From DATMXT01 sp035560415 (GTDB lineage: Bacteria; Bacillota; Clostridia; Oscillospirales; Feifaniaceae): 54,552 nt of DNA. The position numbers were made by a program, and so were the translations under genes. The stretch spans positions 1 through 54,552 of the forward strand of contig DATMZG010000019.1 in assembly GCA_035560415.1 (NCBI GenBank), read 5' to 3'. The notes under the pieces were generated by a model that saw only the letters and a list, made by a program, of their open reading frames with translations, was not told the DNA's origin and did no database searches. Below are positions 26,001 to 33,727 of this stretch, in pieces (within the stretch, counting starts at the first letter, position 1; each line of letters begins with the position of its first letter).

Positions 26001-26014
26001 AATTTCCGAATAGA
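25992..26014. repeat. 10-bp direct repeat at the gerW end
   Basis: TCCGAATAGA occurs at 25992-26001 and 26005-26014 with 3 bases between. The first copy contains the gerW stop codon. It may be a small duplication of the gene end or part of the dacF regulatory region. Confidence 0.6.
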
Positions 26015-26022
26015 CTATCACG

Positions 26023-26054
26023 CATCACCCGTTCATATATATGAACGGGTGATG
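26023..26054 (+). promoter_or_regulatory. Perfect 32-bp palindrome covering the dacF Shine-Dalgarno
   Basis: CATCACCCGTTCATAT is followed by its exact reverse complement. In RNA it forms a hairpin of about 13 bp, and the 3' arm contains GGGTG, the only ribosome-binding candidate, ending 2 bases before ATG 26057. A dimeric repressor site and a weak terminator without a T-run are alternatives. Confidence 0.75.
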
Positions 26055-26056
26055 TT

Positions 26057-27151
26057 ATGAAAAAGCTGTTTGCCGCACTTTTGCTGTTTGCCGTCCTTGT
26101 TTCGCAGGCCGCGGCCCTCTCAACTTCGGCAAGGGGGGCCGCGCTGCTCGAGACCGGCACCGGGACTTTCCTCTATGAACAGGACTCAGGTCTTCGGCTC
26201 CCAATGGCCTCGACCACCAAGATTATGACGGCATACGTTGCGGTGAAGTACGGCGACATCACGAAAAAATTCACGATTCCGAAAGCTGCGGTCGGGGTGG
26301 AGGGCTCCTCCATGTACCTGGCGGAGGGCGAGGTCTACACGCTTGACGACCTGCTCTACGGGCTCATGATGACCTCCGGCAACGACGCGGCGGCCGCGGT
26401 CGCCATCTGCGTGGCCGGCAGCGTGGCCGACTTCGTCTACCTCATGAATGAGGAGGCGAAGGCGCTCGGGCTTAAAGACACCCACTTTGACAACCCGAGC
26501 GGGCTCGACTCCGCCACCCACTATACGACTGCGGCAGAGCTTGCACGCCTCGCCGCAAAAGCGCTTGAAAACGCCGACTTTGCGCGGTACGTCGGAACGA
26601 AGAAATATATGATTGAGGCAACTGACACCCACCCGGCCCGGTATTTCGCAAGCAAAAACCGCATTTTGCTCACCTATGAGGGGGCGATCGGCGTCAAGAC
26701 CGGCTATACGGTCCACTCCGGGCGCTCCCTTGTCACTGCGGCGCAGCGAAATGGGGTGCGGCTTGTGGCCGTCACCATCGACGACGGGAACGACTGGAAC
26801 GACCACAGAGCCATGCTCGACTACGGGTTTGCGCACACCGGACGCGTCGACCCCATGGACTGCCTCGCGCGGGAGTATGTCGTCCCCGTGGCGGGGGGTG
26901 GAACTGTGCGGGTGCGCCCCGACACCATGCCGGAAATGACCTTAATTGACATGCCGGGCCCCGTGCTGCGCGCGAAAGTCTTCCTGCCGCGCTTTCTCTA
27001 TCCCGACATTTCACTCATGCAGCAGGTGGGGGAGGCCCGCATTTACGCAAACGACGTCTTAATTTGCACGGTGCCGCTGCGCTCATATGACAGCGTTTTG
27101 GGCCCAAAACCAAAAAAGTCGCTGTTCCAATTGATTTGCGGCCTTTCCTGA
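26057..27151 (+). CDS. dacF: D-alanyl-D-alanine carboxypeptidase (DacF/PBP5 type)
   Basis: A secreted low-molecular-weight penicillin-binding protein that trims peptidoglycan stem peptides. A signal peptide (about 1-20, AAALLLFAVLVSQAAA-like) leads to a serine carboxypeptidase domain with S52-T-T-K55, S107-G-N109 and K214-T-G216. A PBP5 C-terminal beta domain (about 280-345) follows. The position after gerW suggests the sporulation enzyme DacF, though a vegetative DacA cannot be excluded. No terminal amphipathic anchor is obvious. Translation initiation is likely to be affected by the palindrome at 26023-26054. Confidence 0.88.
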   Translation: MKKLFAALLLFAVLVSQAAALSTSARGAALLETGTGTFLYEQDSGLRLPMASTTKIMTAYVAVKYGDITKKFTIPKAAVGVEGSSMYLAEGEVYTLDDLLYGLMMTSGNDAAAAVAICVAGSVADFVYLMNEEAKALGLKDTHFDNPSGLDSATHYTTAAELARLAAKALENADFARYVGTKKYMIEATDTHPARYFASKNRILLTYEGAIGVKTGYTVHSGRSLVTAAQRNGVRLVAVTIDDGNDWNDHRAMLDYGFAHTGRVDPMDCLAREYVVPVAGGGTVRVRPDTMPEMTLIDMPGPVLRAKVFLPRFLYPDISLMQQVGEARIYANDVLICTVPLRSYDSVLGPKPKKSLFQLICGLS

Positions 27152-27159
27152 GATATAAT
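27131..27159 (+). promoter_or_regulatory. rluB: Sigma-A-type promoter for rluB
   Basis: TTGATT (27131-27136), a 17-base spacer and TATAAT (27154-27159) overlap the end of dacF and give a leader of about 35 bases before rluB. Confidence 0.75.
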
Positions 27160-27201
27160 TGTTTGTACTGTGTATCATTTGTGAATGACAAAGGAGCGGA
27201 C

Positions 27202-27918
27202 ATGGAACTTCGCCTTCAAAAATACATTGCCGACTGCGGGGTCTGCTCGCGGCGGGCCGCCGAAGAGCTCATCACGGCGGGCAGGGTGACCGTAAACGGT
27301 AAGAAAGCCGAGCTTGGCGCCCGGGTTGGCCCCGGCGACGTCGTCATGCTCGACGGCAAAGTGCTGCGCCACACGGCCCATGAGTTCACATACATCATGC
27401 TCAACAAGCCCCGCGGCTACATCACGACCCTGACCGACGAGGAGGGCCGCCACTGCGTCGCGGACCTGCTCGAAGGGGTGGAGGCCAGAGTCGTCCCCAT
27501 CGGCCGGCTTGACCGCAACTCCGAAGGGCTGCTGCTGCTCTCCGACGACGGGGATTTGGTGTACAAGCTGACCCATCCGAGCCACGACGTGCCAAAGCGC
27601 TATCTTGCGACGCTGCGCGGCCACATCGGCGGCGACGTGCTGGACAAGCTCCGGGGCAAAATGGTGCTGGACGGACACAAGCTGCGCCCGGTTGAAATCG
27701 AGGTGCTCAAAAAGGAGCCCGACCGCTCGGTGCTGCAATTTACGCTCTACGAGGGGCGCAACCGCCAGATTCGGCGCATGTGCGAAGAGGCCGGCGCCGA
27801 GGTCATCCGGCTCAAACGGGTCGCGGTGGGGGAGCTGCGCCTGGCGGAAGTCAAGCCCGGCAAGTGGCGGCATTTGACGGCCGAGGAAATCTCCTATCTG
27901 AAGGAGCTGACAAAATGA
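27202..27918 (+). CDS. rluB: RsuA/RluB-family pseudouridine synthase
   Basis: Modifies uridines in rRNA, by homology 23S U2605. The 238-residue protein has an S4 domain (about 1-60, RLQKYIADCGVCSRRAAEELI), the catalytic GRLDRNSEGLLLLSDDG near residue 100 and YEGRNRQIRRMCEEAG near 185. AAAGGAG lies upstream of ATG 27202. It is the second pseudouridine synthase in the window, from the RluB rather than the RluA branch. Confidence 0.93.
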   Translation: MELRLQKYIADCGVCSRRAAEELITAGRVTVNGKKAELGARVGPGDVVMLDGKVLRHTAHEFTYIMLNKPRGYITTLTDEEGRHCVADLLEGVEARVVPIGRLDRNSEGLLLLSDDGDLVYKLTHPSHDVPKRYLATLRGHIGGDVLDKLRGKMVLDGHKLRPVEIEVLKKEPDRSVLQFTLYEGRNRQIRRMCEEAGAEVIRLKRVAVGELRLAEVKPGKWRHLTAEEISYLKELTK

Positions 27919-28244
27919 TTGCGCTAAAACAGACGGCCCCCGAGGAGTTTTCGCTTTTCGAGGACGGCGAAGTCGCAGGCCTGTGCCGGTTCACGTCGGA
28001 GGACGGCGCCCTTGTGATTTTGGACATCCTCGAAAAAAAGCAAATCCCGGGACTCGACATATACGACGCGCTGCTTAGGGCCGTCGCAAACTTCACGCTG
28101 CCGCTGGGGTTTGCGAAAGTGCTCTGCAAAAACCCGCTGATGTCCCGGCGCCTTGCGGCCCTTCGCTTTGTGAGGGATAAAGACGATATGGCCATGGTCT
28201 CAACGCCGGAGGAGGTCCTGCGGGAGATGTGCAACCATGCGTAG
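27915..28244 (+). CDS. Small protein of unknown function
   Basis: A 109-residue cytoplasmic protein. ATG 27915 overlaps the rluB stop (ATGA), and the end overlaps the next gene by 8 bases, so it is clearly part of the operon. ALVILDILEKKQIPGLDIYDALLRA and the following helix recall the core of a GNAT acetyltransferase fold, but no acetyl-CoA loop is visible. The function is not assigned. Confidence 0.7.
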   Translation: MIALKQTAPEEFSLFEDGEVAGLCRFTSEDGALVILDILEKKQIPGLDIYDALLRAVANFTLPLGFAKVLCKNPLMSRRLAALRFVRDKDDMAMVSTPEEVLREMCNHA

Positions 28245-29400
28245 CGTCGCCGTCATCGGAGGGGGCCCCGCGGGGCTCATGGCGGCCGGGACAGCCGCCG
28301 CCCGCGGCCTGGACGTTGTGCTCTACGAAAAAAACAAATTTCCCGGCCGCAAGCTGCTCATCACCGGCAAGGGCCGCTGCAATGTGACGACGGCCTGCGC
28401 GCCCGAGGAATTTCTGAATTACGTGACCGGCTCGCCCAAATTCCTGCACTCGGCCTTGGCCGCTTTTTCCTGCGAGGACACGAGGGCATTTTTTGAGGAG
28501 CAGGGCGTGCCGCTCAAAGTCGAGCGGGGGGAGCGCGTCTTTCCGGCCTCAGACCGCTCGGTCGACATCCGGGACGCATTAGTGCGCTACGCCAAGGCCG
28601 GCGGGGTGAAATTTGTTCGCCGGGAAATTGACAAGCTGCCTAAGGCCGACGCCGTCATCATAGCGACCGGCGGGCTCTCCTACCCGCTTACAGGCTCGAC
28701 CGGCGACGGGTACCGCTTTGCGCGGGAGGCCGGACATACAATCGTGCCGCCGCGCCCCTCGCTTGTGCCGCTTGTCTGTGCCGAGGACTGGTGCGCCAAA
28801 GTCGAAGGGCTCTCCCTTCGCAATGTGCGGCTGACCGTTTGGGGAGCGGGCAAAAAGCCCGTCTTCTCCGAGCAGGGGGAGATGCTCTTCACCGATTTCG
28901 GAATTTCGGGGCCTTTGACTCTCTCGGCCTCCACCATGCTGCGGGGCGGGGCATACAAAGCCGAAATCGATTTGAAGCCGGCTTTATCCATACCCCAGCT
29001 TGACGCCAGAGTGCTGCGGGATTTTAAAGAGCTGCAAAACCGTGACTTCGCAAACGCCTTGGGCTTGCTGCTGCCAAAAAGCCTCATTTCGGTCGTGGTG
29101 GCACTGTCCGGAATTTCGCCCGAAACAAAGGTCAATTCGGTCAAAAAAGAGGAGCGGGAGGGCCTCGTCTCCCTTCTAAAGGCCCTGCCGCTGACCGTCA
29201 CCGGCACACGGCCCATTGAGGAGGCCATCGTCACGGCGGGGGGCGTCCCGACCAAGGAGATAGACCCCAAAACCATGGAGTCAAAGCTCAAAAAAGGGCT
29301 CTATTTTGCCGGCGAGGTGCTGGACCTCGACGCCATGACCGGCGGCTTTAATTTGCAGATCGCCTTTTCCACCGGCCGGCTCGCCGGAATGTCAGTATAA
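28237..29400 (+). CDS. HI0933/YhiN-family NAD(P)/FAD-dependent oxidoreductase
   Basis: A flavoprotein of uncertain substrate. The 387-residue product starts with the dinucleotide-binding motif VAVIGGGPAGLMAAGTAAARG, followed by FPGRKLLITGKGRCNVT, typical of this family. ATGGLSYPLTGSTGDGY near 150 is the second conserved block, and GGVPTKEIDPKTMESK with LYFAGEVLDLDAMTGGFNLQ near the C-terminus is the FAD-site signature. Some members are called aminoacetone oxidases. It lies in the rluB-cmk operon. Confidence 0.9.
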   Translation: MRSVAVIGGGPAGLMAAGTAAARGLDVVLYEKNKFPGRKLLITGKGRCNVTTACAPEEFLNYVTGSPKFLHSALAAFSCEDTRAFFEEQGVPLKVERGERVFPASDRSVDIRDALVRYAKAGGVKFVRREIDKLPKADAVIIATGGLSYPLTGSTGDGYRFAREAGHTIVPPRPSLVPLVCAEDWCAKVEGLSLRNVRLTVWGAGKKPVFSEQGEMLFTDFGISGPLTLSASTMLRGGAYKAEIDLKPALSIPQLDARVLRDFKELQNRDFANALGLLLPKSLISVVVALSGISPETKVNSVKKEEREGLVSLLKALPLTVTGTRPIEEAIVTAGGVPTKEIDPKTMESKLKKGLYFAGEVLDLDAMTGGFNLQIAFSTGRLAGMSV

Positions 29401-29420
29401 TAAGCGGGGGACTGTGTTTC

Positions 29421-30098
29421 ATGAGCATTACAATCGCCATTGACGGCCCGTCCGGGGCGGGGAAGAGCACCATTGCCAAAGAGGTGGCGCAGCGCATCGG
29501 CTTCACCTATGTGGACACCGGCGCCATTTACAGAGCCATCGGCCTTTTTGCTTTCCGCCATGGAGTTGAGCCCACCGACGAGGCCGCGGTCCTGGCCCTG
29601 CTGCCCCAAATTGAGCTCGCAATCACTTTAGAGCCGGACGGTCAGCACATTTTCTTAGGGGATGAGGACGTGTCTGGGGAAATTCGCCGGCATGAGATGT
29701 CGCACTACGCCTCGGCCGTCTCGGCAATCGCAAAAGTGCGGGAATTTCTGCTCGACACCCAGCGGCGTTTTGCCGCCGCCCACAACTGCATCATGGACGG
29801 CAGGGACATCGGCACCGTCGTGCTGCCAAACGCCGACCTCAAAATATTCCTCACAGCGCACCCCGAGGATAGAGCCCGCCGCCGGCAAATGCAGCTGGCC
29901 GAAAAAGGTATTACAATGCCCTATGAGCAGGTGCTCAGGGATCTTCTGGAGCGGGATGAGCGCGACTCGACCCGCGAGGCGGCGCCCCTGCGGCAGGCGC
30001 CCGACGCCGTGCTGCTCGACACGACCGGAAACACCAAGGCGCAGTCCGTCAACCTCGTTGAAAAACTGATCAGGGAGAAGCTTGCCGATGTTTTATAG
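29421..30098 (+). CDS. cmk: Cytidylate kinase
   Basis: Phosphorylates CMP and dCMP. The 225-residue protein has the P-loop IDGPSGAGKSTIAKE at the N-terminus, VDTGAIYRA near 33, MDGRDIGTVVLPNADLKIFL near 125 and a lid region rich in Arg (EDRARRRQ). It sits before plsC and ispH-rpsA, an order common in Clostridia. Confidence 0.95.
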   Translation: MSITIAIDGPSGAGKSTIAKEVAQRIGFTYVDTGAIYRAIGLFAFRHGVEPTDEAAVLALLPQIELAITLEPDGQHIFLGDEDVSGEIRRHEMSHYASAVSAIAKVREFLLDTQRRFAAAHNCIMDGRDIGTVVLPNADLKIFLTAHPEDRARRRQMQLAEKGITMPYEQVLRDLLERDERDSTREAAPLRQAPDAVLLDTTGNTKAQSVNLVEKLIREKLADVL

Positions 30099-30714
30099 GC
30101 TCATGCAGCTGCTCACGCGGCCCATCAACCTGTTTTTCCGGGTCAAAATCACCTATGAGGGACCTGTCCCCATGGAGGGGCCGCTTGTTGTCTGCGGAAA
30201 GCACATCTCCCAACTTGAGCCCATTTTGCTTTTTTCCAACTTCCCGAGAAAAATGAAGACGCTGGCTAAAATCGAGCTCTTTAAAAACCCCATTAAAAGC
30301 TGGGTGCTGATGGCGCTGGGCGCCATTCCCATCAACCGGGGAAAAAACGACATTTCCGCCATTAAAAAAGCGTTGAAGACGCTGAAACACGGCGAGGTAC
30401 TGGGCATTTTCCCGGAGGGTCAGCGGCTCAAAAACAACGACCTCGACGACGTCAAAAACGGGGCGATGGGCATGGCGATTCGCACCGGCGCCACCGTGCT
30501 CCCGTTTGGGGTGTACACACAGGACTACACGCTTCGGCCCTTTCGCAGGGTCGAGCTGCGCTTTGGGAAAGCGGTGCCGGTCGCGACATTCGGCGCGACG
30601 CCGGGCCGGCATCAGGAGTATTCCCGCGTCACCGAATGGCTGGCTGGGGAGCTTCGCAGGCTCTCCGACAAGGATTATGTGTTTGAGGGGGATGTGTCAT
30701 GTCCCACGAGGTGA
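30088..30714 (+). CDS. plsC: 1-acyl-sn-glycerol-3-phosphate acyltransferase with HX4E motif
   Basis: Adds the second acyl chain to lysophosphatidic acid at the membrane. The 208-residue protein has LGAIPINRGK (motif II-like) and IFPEGQR at about 107-113 (motif III). The catalytic HX4D motif instead reads H39-ISQL-E44, with glutamate in place of aspartate. ATG 30088 is preferred to TTG 30082 because AGGGAGA lies 9 bases upstream. It overlaps cmk by 11 bases and ispH-rpsA by 16. Confidence 0.85.
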   Translation: MFYRLMQLLTRPINLFFRVKITYEGPVPMEGPLVVCGKHISQLEPILLFSNFPRKMKTLAKIELFKNPIKSWVLMALGAIPINRGKNDISAIKKALKTLKHGEVLGIFPEGQRLKNNDLDDVKNGAMGMAIRTGATVLPFGVYTQDYTLRPFRRVELRFGKAVPVATFGATPGRHQEYSRVTEWLAGELRRLSDKDYVFEGDVSCPTR

Positions 30715-32867
30715 TTGTCGCAAAGACGGCGGGCTTTTGCTTTGGCGTGCGCAGGGCCGTCGAGGGCGTCTATAAGCTCCTTGACGAGGGCAAAGCGGGC
30801 ATCGTCACCATCGGACCCCTCATTCACAACCCCCAGATTGTGCGGGCGCTTGAGGAGCGCGGCGTAAAGGCTGTGGACAGCGTTCCGGCGGGCGCTTTTG
30901 CCGTCATTCGCAGCCACGGAATCCCGCGGGAAGCGGTGGAGGAGCTTGAGGCGAGCGGCACGCCGTACGCCGACCTCACCTGCCCCTATGTCGGGAAAAT
31001 TCATAAGCTCGTCGCGCAGGCGTCACAGGCTGGCGACGCCGTCTTTGTCTTCGGCCACAAGGAGCACCCGGAGGTGGCGGGCATTGTCAGTTATGCAAAT
31101 AATTGCATGGTTTTTCGGGGGCTTGATGAGTTTGCCACCTACACGGAGGAACACCCCGAAGCCACAGAAAAATCAACGCTTTTTGTTGCGCAGACCACCT
31201 TTGAACTGGCCGAGTGGGAAAAATGTTTGGACTTTGCGAAAAAACACTATACAAAAACCAAGATATTTGATACAATATGCTGTGCAACCGAAAGCAGGCA
31301 AAAAGAGGCTGCCGACCTTGCGGCAACCTGCAATCTCATGCTTGTCATCGGCGGGCGCAATAGCTCCAACACCAACCGGCTTTACGAAATCTGCAAACGG
31401 ATTTGCGAAAAGACGCTCTTGGTGGAGTCGCCCGACGACATACCGGACGGACTTGTCCGCCCGGGGTATAAGGTTGGCATTACTGCCGGGGCTTCGACTC
31501 CGGCGAGTGTAATAAAGGAGGCTGCAACAAAAATGTCAGAGATGAACGAAACTACGGAGCGCAGCGAGCTCAACCCCGAGGAGACCGTGCTGACGGAGAA
31601 GCCCGTCCAGGCCGCCGCGGAGACTGCAAATGAGGAGGACAAGCCTGAGGAGACAGGTGAGCTCTCTTTTGAGCAGATGCTCGAGGACTCGCTCCTGACT
31701 TTAAATACAGGGGACCGGGTCAAGGTGACCATCACATCCATCGGCGCAACCGAAGTCCAGGTTGACCTTGGCACCAAGCAGTCGGCCTATATTCCCATCG
31801 GCGAGCTCTCGGACGACCCCTCCCTGAGGCCGGAGGACGTCGTCAAGCCCGGCGATGAAATTGAAGTGTTTGTCGTGCGCGTCAACGATGTCGAGGGCAC
31901 CATCATGCTCTCGAAAAAGCGGGTCGACGCCATTCGCGGCTGGGACGAGATTGAGGCCGCGGTCGACAACGGCGCCGTCATGGAGGGCACCGTCGCCGAG
32001 GTCGTCAAGGGCGGCATCATCGCCGTCTGCAAAGGCGTGCGCATTTTCATTCCGGGCTCTCAGGTCCCGGGCGGCCGCGACGCCGACCACGCAGAACTCG
32101 TGGGCACAACCCAGAAGTTCAGAATTCTCGAAGTCAACCGCAAGCGCCGCCGCGTCATCGGCTCCATTCGGGCCGTCTCCCGCGAGGCGCGCCGCATTGC
32201 CGAGGAGGCTTTCTGGTCCGCGGCTGAAGTCGGCAAGAAGTACAAGGGCGTTGTCAAGTCCCTGACCTCCTACGGCGCCTTTGTCGACGTCGGCGGAGTC
32301 GACGGCATGATTCACCTCTCCGAGCTGTCCTGGAACCGCATTCGCCACCCCTCTGAGGCCGTTTCGGTCGGCGACAGCATCGAAGTGTATATCAAGGACC
32401 TCGACGCCGAGCGCAAGCGCATTTCGCTCGGGTATAAGAACCTGCTGCCAAACCCCTGGGACACCCTCAAGGAGACCTATAAAGAGGGTGATACGGCCCA
32501 TGTCAAAATTGTCAAGCTCATGCCGTTCGGCGCTTTTGCCGAGCTGATTCCCGGCATTGACGGGCTCATTTACATCTCGCAGATTTCGACCAAGCGCATT
32601 GACAAGCCGGCCTCGGTCCTGTCGGTCGGCGACGAGGTCGACGTCAAAATCGTCTCCATCGACTACGAGGCCATGCGGGTCAACCTCTCCATCCGCGCCC
32701 TGCTCGAGGGCGACCAGAACGCCGATACGGCCTATCAGTCGGCCGAGCAGCCGGTAGAAGCGCCGAAAGCTGAAGCTGAAGCTGAAGCTGAGGCACCTGC
32801 TGAGGTTGAAGCGCAGCCTGAGGCCGCGGACGAGCAGCCGGAGGCCGAGGGCGCAAAGCAGGAATAA
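30699..32867 (+). CDS. ispH: Bifunctional IspH-ribosomal protein S1 fusion
   Basis: Residues 1-280 are IspH, the iron-sulfur enzyme that makes IPP and DMAPP from HMBPP. Cluster cysteines C14, C95 and one of C194/C195, catalytic H43, H73, H123 and E125, and the NSSNTNR and GASTP motifs are intact. Residues about 335-690 hold four S1 RNA-binding repeats, each with a G-x-F/I-V-D core (for example SYGAFVDVGGVDGMIHLSEL). The two halves are joined by an acidic linker, and the C-terminus is an Ala/Glu/Pro-rich tail. The reading frame is continuous. Such fusions are known in Clostridia. rpsA is not found separately in this window. Confidence 0.93.
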   Translation: MSHEVIVAKTAGFCFGVRRAVEGVYKLLDEGKAGIVTIGPLIHNPQIVRALEERGVKAVDSVPAGAFAVIRSHGIPREAVEELEASGTPYADLTCPYVGKIHKLVAQASQAGDAVFVFGHKEHPEVAGIVSYANNCMVFRGLDEFATYTEEHPEATEKSTLFVAQTTFELAEWEKCLDFAKKHYTKTKIFDTICCATESRQKEAADLAATCNLMLVIGGRNSSNTNRLYEICKRICEKTLLVESPDDIPDGLVRPGYKVGITAGASTPASVIKEAATKMSEMNETTERSELNPEETVLTEKPVQAAAETANEEDKPEETGELSFEQMLEDSLLTLNTGDRVKVTITSIGATEVQVDLGTKQSAYIPIGELSDDPSLRPEDVVKPGDEIEVFVVRVNDVEGTIMLSKKRVDAIRGWDEIEAAVDNGAVMEGTVAEVVKGGIIAVCKGVRIFIPGSQVPGGRDADHAELVGTTQKFRILEVNRKRRRVIGSIRAVSREARRIAEEAFWSAAEVGKKYKGVVKSLTSYGAFVDVGGVDGMIHLSELSWNRIRHPSEAVSVGDSIEVYIKDLDAERKRISLGYKNLLPNPWDTLKETYKEGDTAHVKIVKLMPFGAFAELIPGIDGLIYISQISTKRIDKPASVLSVGDEVDVKIVSIDYEAMRVNLSIRALLEGDQNADTAYQSAEQPVEAPKAEAEAEAEAPAEVEAQPEAADEQPEAEGAKQE

Positions 32868-32888
32868 TCCTGGGTCACTTTTTCACCA

Positions 32889-32924
32889 CACACCGCCCCC
32901 GAGCATACACTGCTCGGGGGTGTG
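32889..32924 (+). terminator. Hairpin after ispH-rpsA, overlapping the yunB Shine-Dalgarno
   Basis: CCCCCGAGCA (32896-32905) pairs perfectly with TGCTCGGGGG (32911-32920) around a 5-base loop. CACA (32889-32892) can pair with TGTG beyond a 3-base bulge. Only TT follows, so it may end transcription weakly. Its 3' arm contains GGGGGTG, the yunB ribosome-binding site. Confidence 0.7.
32904..32911 (+). promoter_or_regulatory. Possible sigma-E -10 element for yunB
   Basis: CATACACT fits the sporulation sigma-E -10 consensus CATACAnT at every defined position and lies across the loop of the hairpin before yunB. I do not see a convincing -35 at the expected spacing, so this is tentative. Confidence 0.4.
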
Positions 32925-32926
32925 TT

Positions 32927-33670
32927 ATGGTCATTCAAAGCAGACGGGGACGGGGACGAGGCCTACGCCTTGCAAGACGTCCCGGGCGGGCGGCGCCAAG
33001 ACCGCTCATAAAGCTTTCGGCACTGCTTTTGGCGGTGCTGCTCTTGTCGTACCTCTCGCTGCGTTTTTTTGACGCCACCCTTCGGCCCCTGGTCGAGGGC
33101 ATCGGCGTTGCCAAGGCCAAGGCCATTGCCAACACCTCGGTCATGCGGGCGGTTGAAGAGGAGCTGTCCGAAAACGGGGTCACGTACGCCGACCTGGTCT
33201 CGGTCGAAACCTCCGAGAGCGGGGAAGTGCGGGCCCTCGTCTGCGACATTGTGCGCATCAATCAGCTCAAATCCCGGGTCAGTCAGCGGGTGCAGGATAA
33301 CCTTGCCGTCGACGTGGTCCGGGTGCCGATTCCCATCGGCAACCTGATTTCCGGCGACCTGCTCTCAGGGCGCGGCCCCGTCATCAATCTGCGGCTGATT
33401 CCGTACGGCAGCGTGCTTGTCAACATCTCAAACGAATTCTCCTCGGCCGGAATCAATCAGACGCTCCACCGCATTCTGCTCAACATCACGACCGGTGTCA
33501 GCATCATGATGCCGGTCTCAAGCGTGACGGCCACCGTCGACACCACAATCTGCGTCGCCGAGACCGTCATCGTGGGCCGGGTGCCGGAATACTACACCAA
33601 CATCTCCGACATGCCGCAGGACGTCGAGGAGAACATTCTCAATTTTCTCAATCCGATTCCGGTCGAGTAA
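32927..33670 (+). CDS. yunB: Sporulation protein YunB
   Basis: In Bacillus a sigma-E-controlled sporulation protein of unknown biochemical role. The 247-residue protein has a basic N-terminus (many Arg, about 1-28) and one membrane helix (about 28-48, KLSALLLAVLLLSYLSL). YunB-like segments are RFFDATLRPLVEGIGVAKAKA and IPIGNLISGDLLSGRGP near 140. ATG 32927 is 4 bases after the hairpin at 32889-32924. The gene is monocistronic or reads on into ligA after 57 bases. Confidence 0.88.
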   Translation: MVIQSRRGRGRGLRLARRPGRAAPRPLIKLSALLLAVLLLSYLSLRFFDATLRPLVEGIGVAKAKAIANTSVMRAVEEELSENGVTYADLVSVETSESGEVRALVCDIVRINQLKSRVSQRVQDNLAVDVVRVPIPIGNLISGDLLSGRGPVINLRLIPYGSVLVNISNEFSSAGINQTLHRILLNITTGVSIMMPVSSVTATVDTTICVAETVIVGRVPEYYTNISDMPQDVEENILNFLNPIPVE

Positions 33671-33727
33671 AAAACCGTGTACTTTTTTCCTGAGGCGTGG
33701 TAAACTATAGCAGTTAGGGGGATTGAC

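Noticed and set aside
32769..32810. GCTGAA-like short tandem repeat
   Set aside because: It encodes an Ala/Glu tail of the S1 half and looks like ordinary low-complexity coding sequence, not a mobile or regulatory repeat.
30699..32867. Possible assembly error or frameshift joining ispH and rpsA
   Set aside because: The linker (about residues 280-335) is in frame and acidic, similar to the start of S1 proteins, and such fusions are known in Clostridia.
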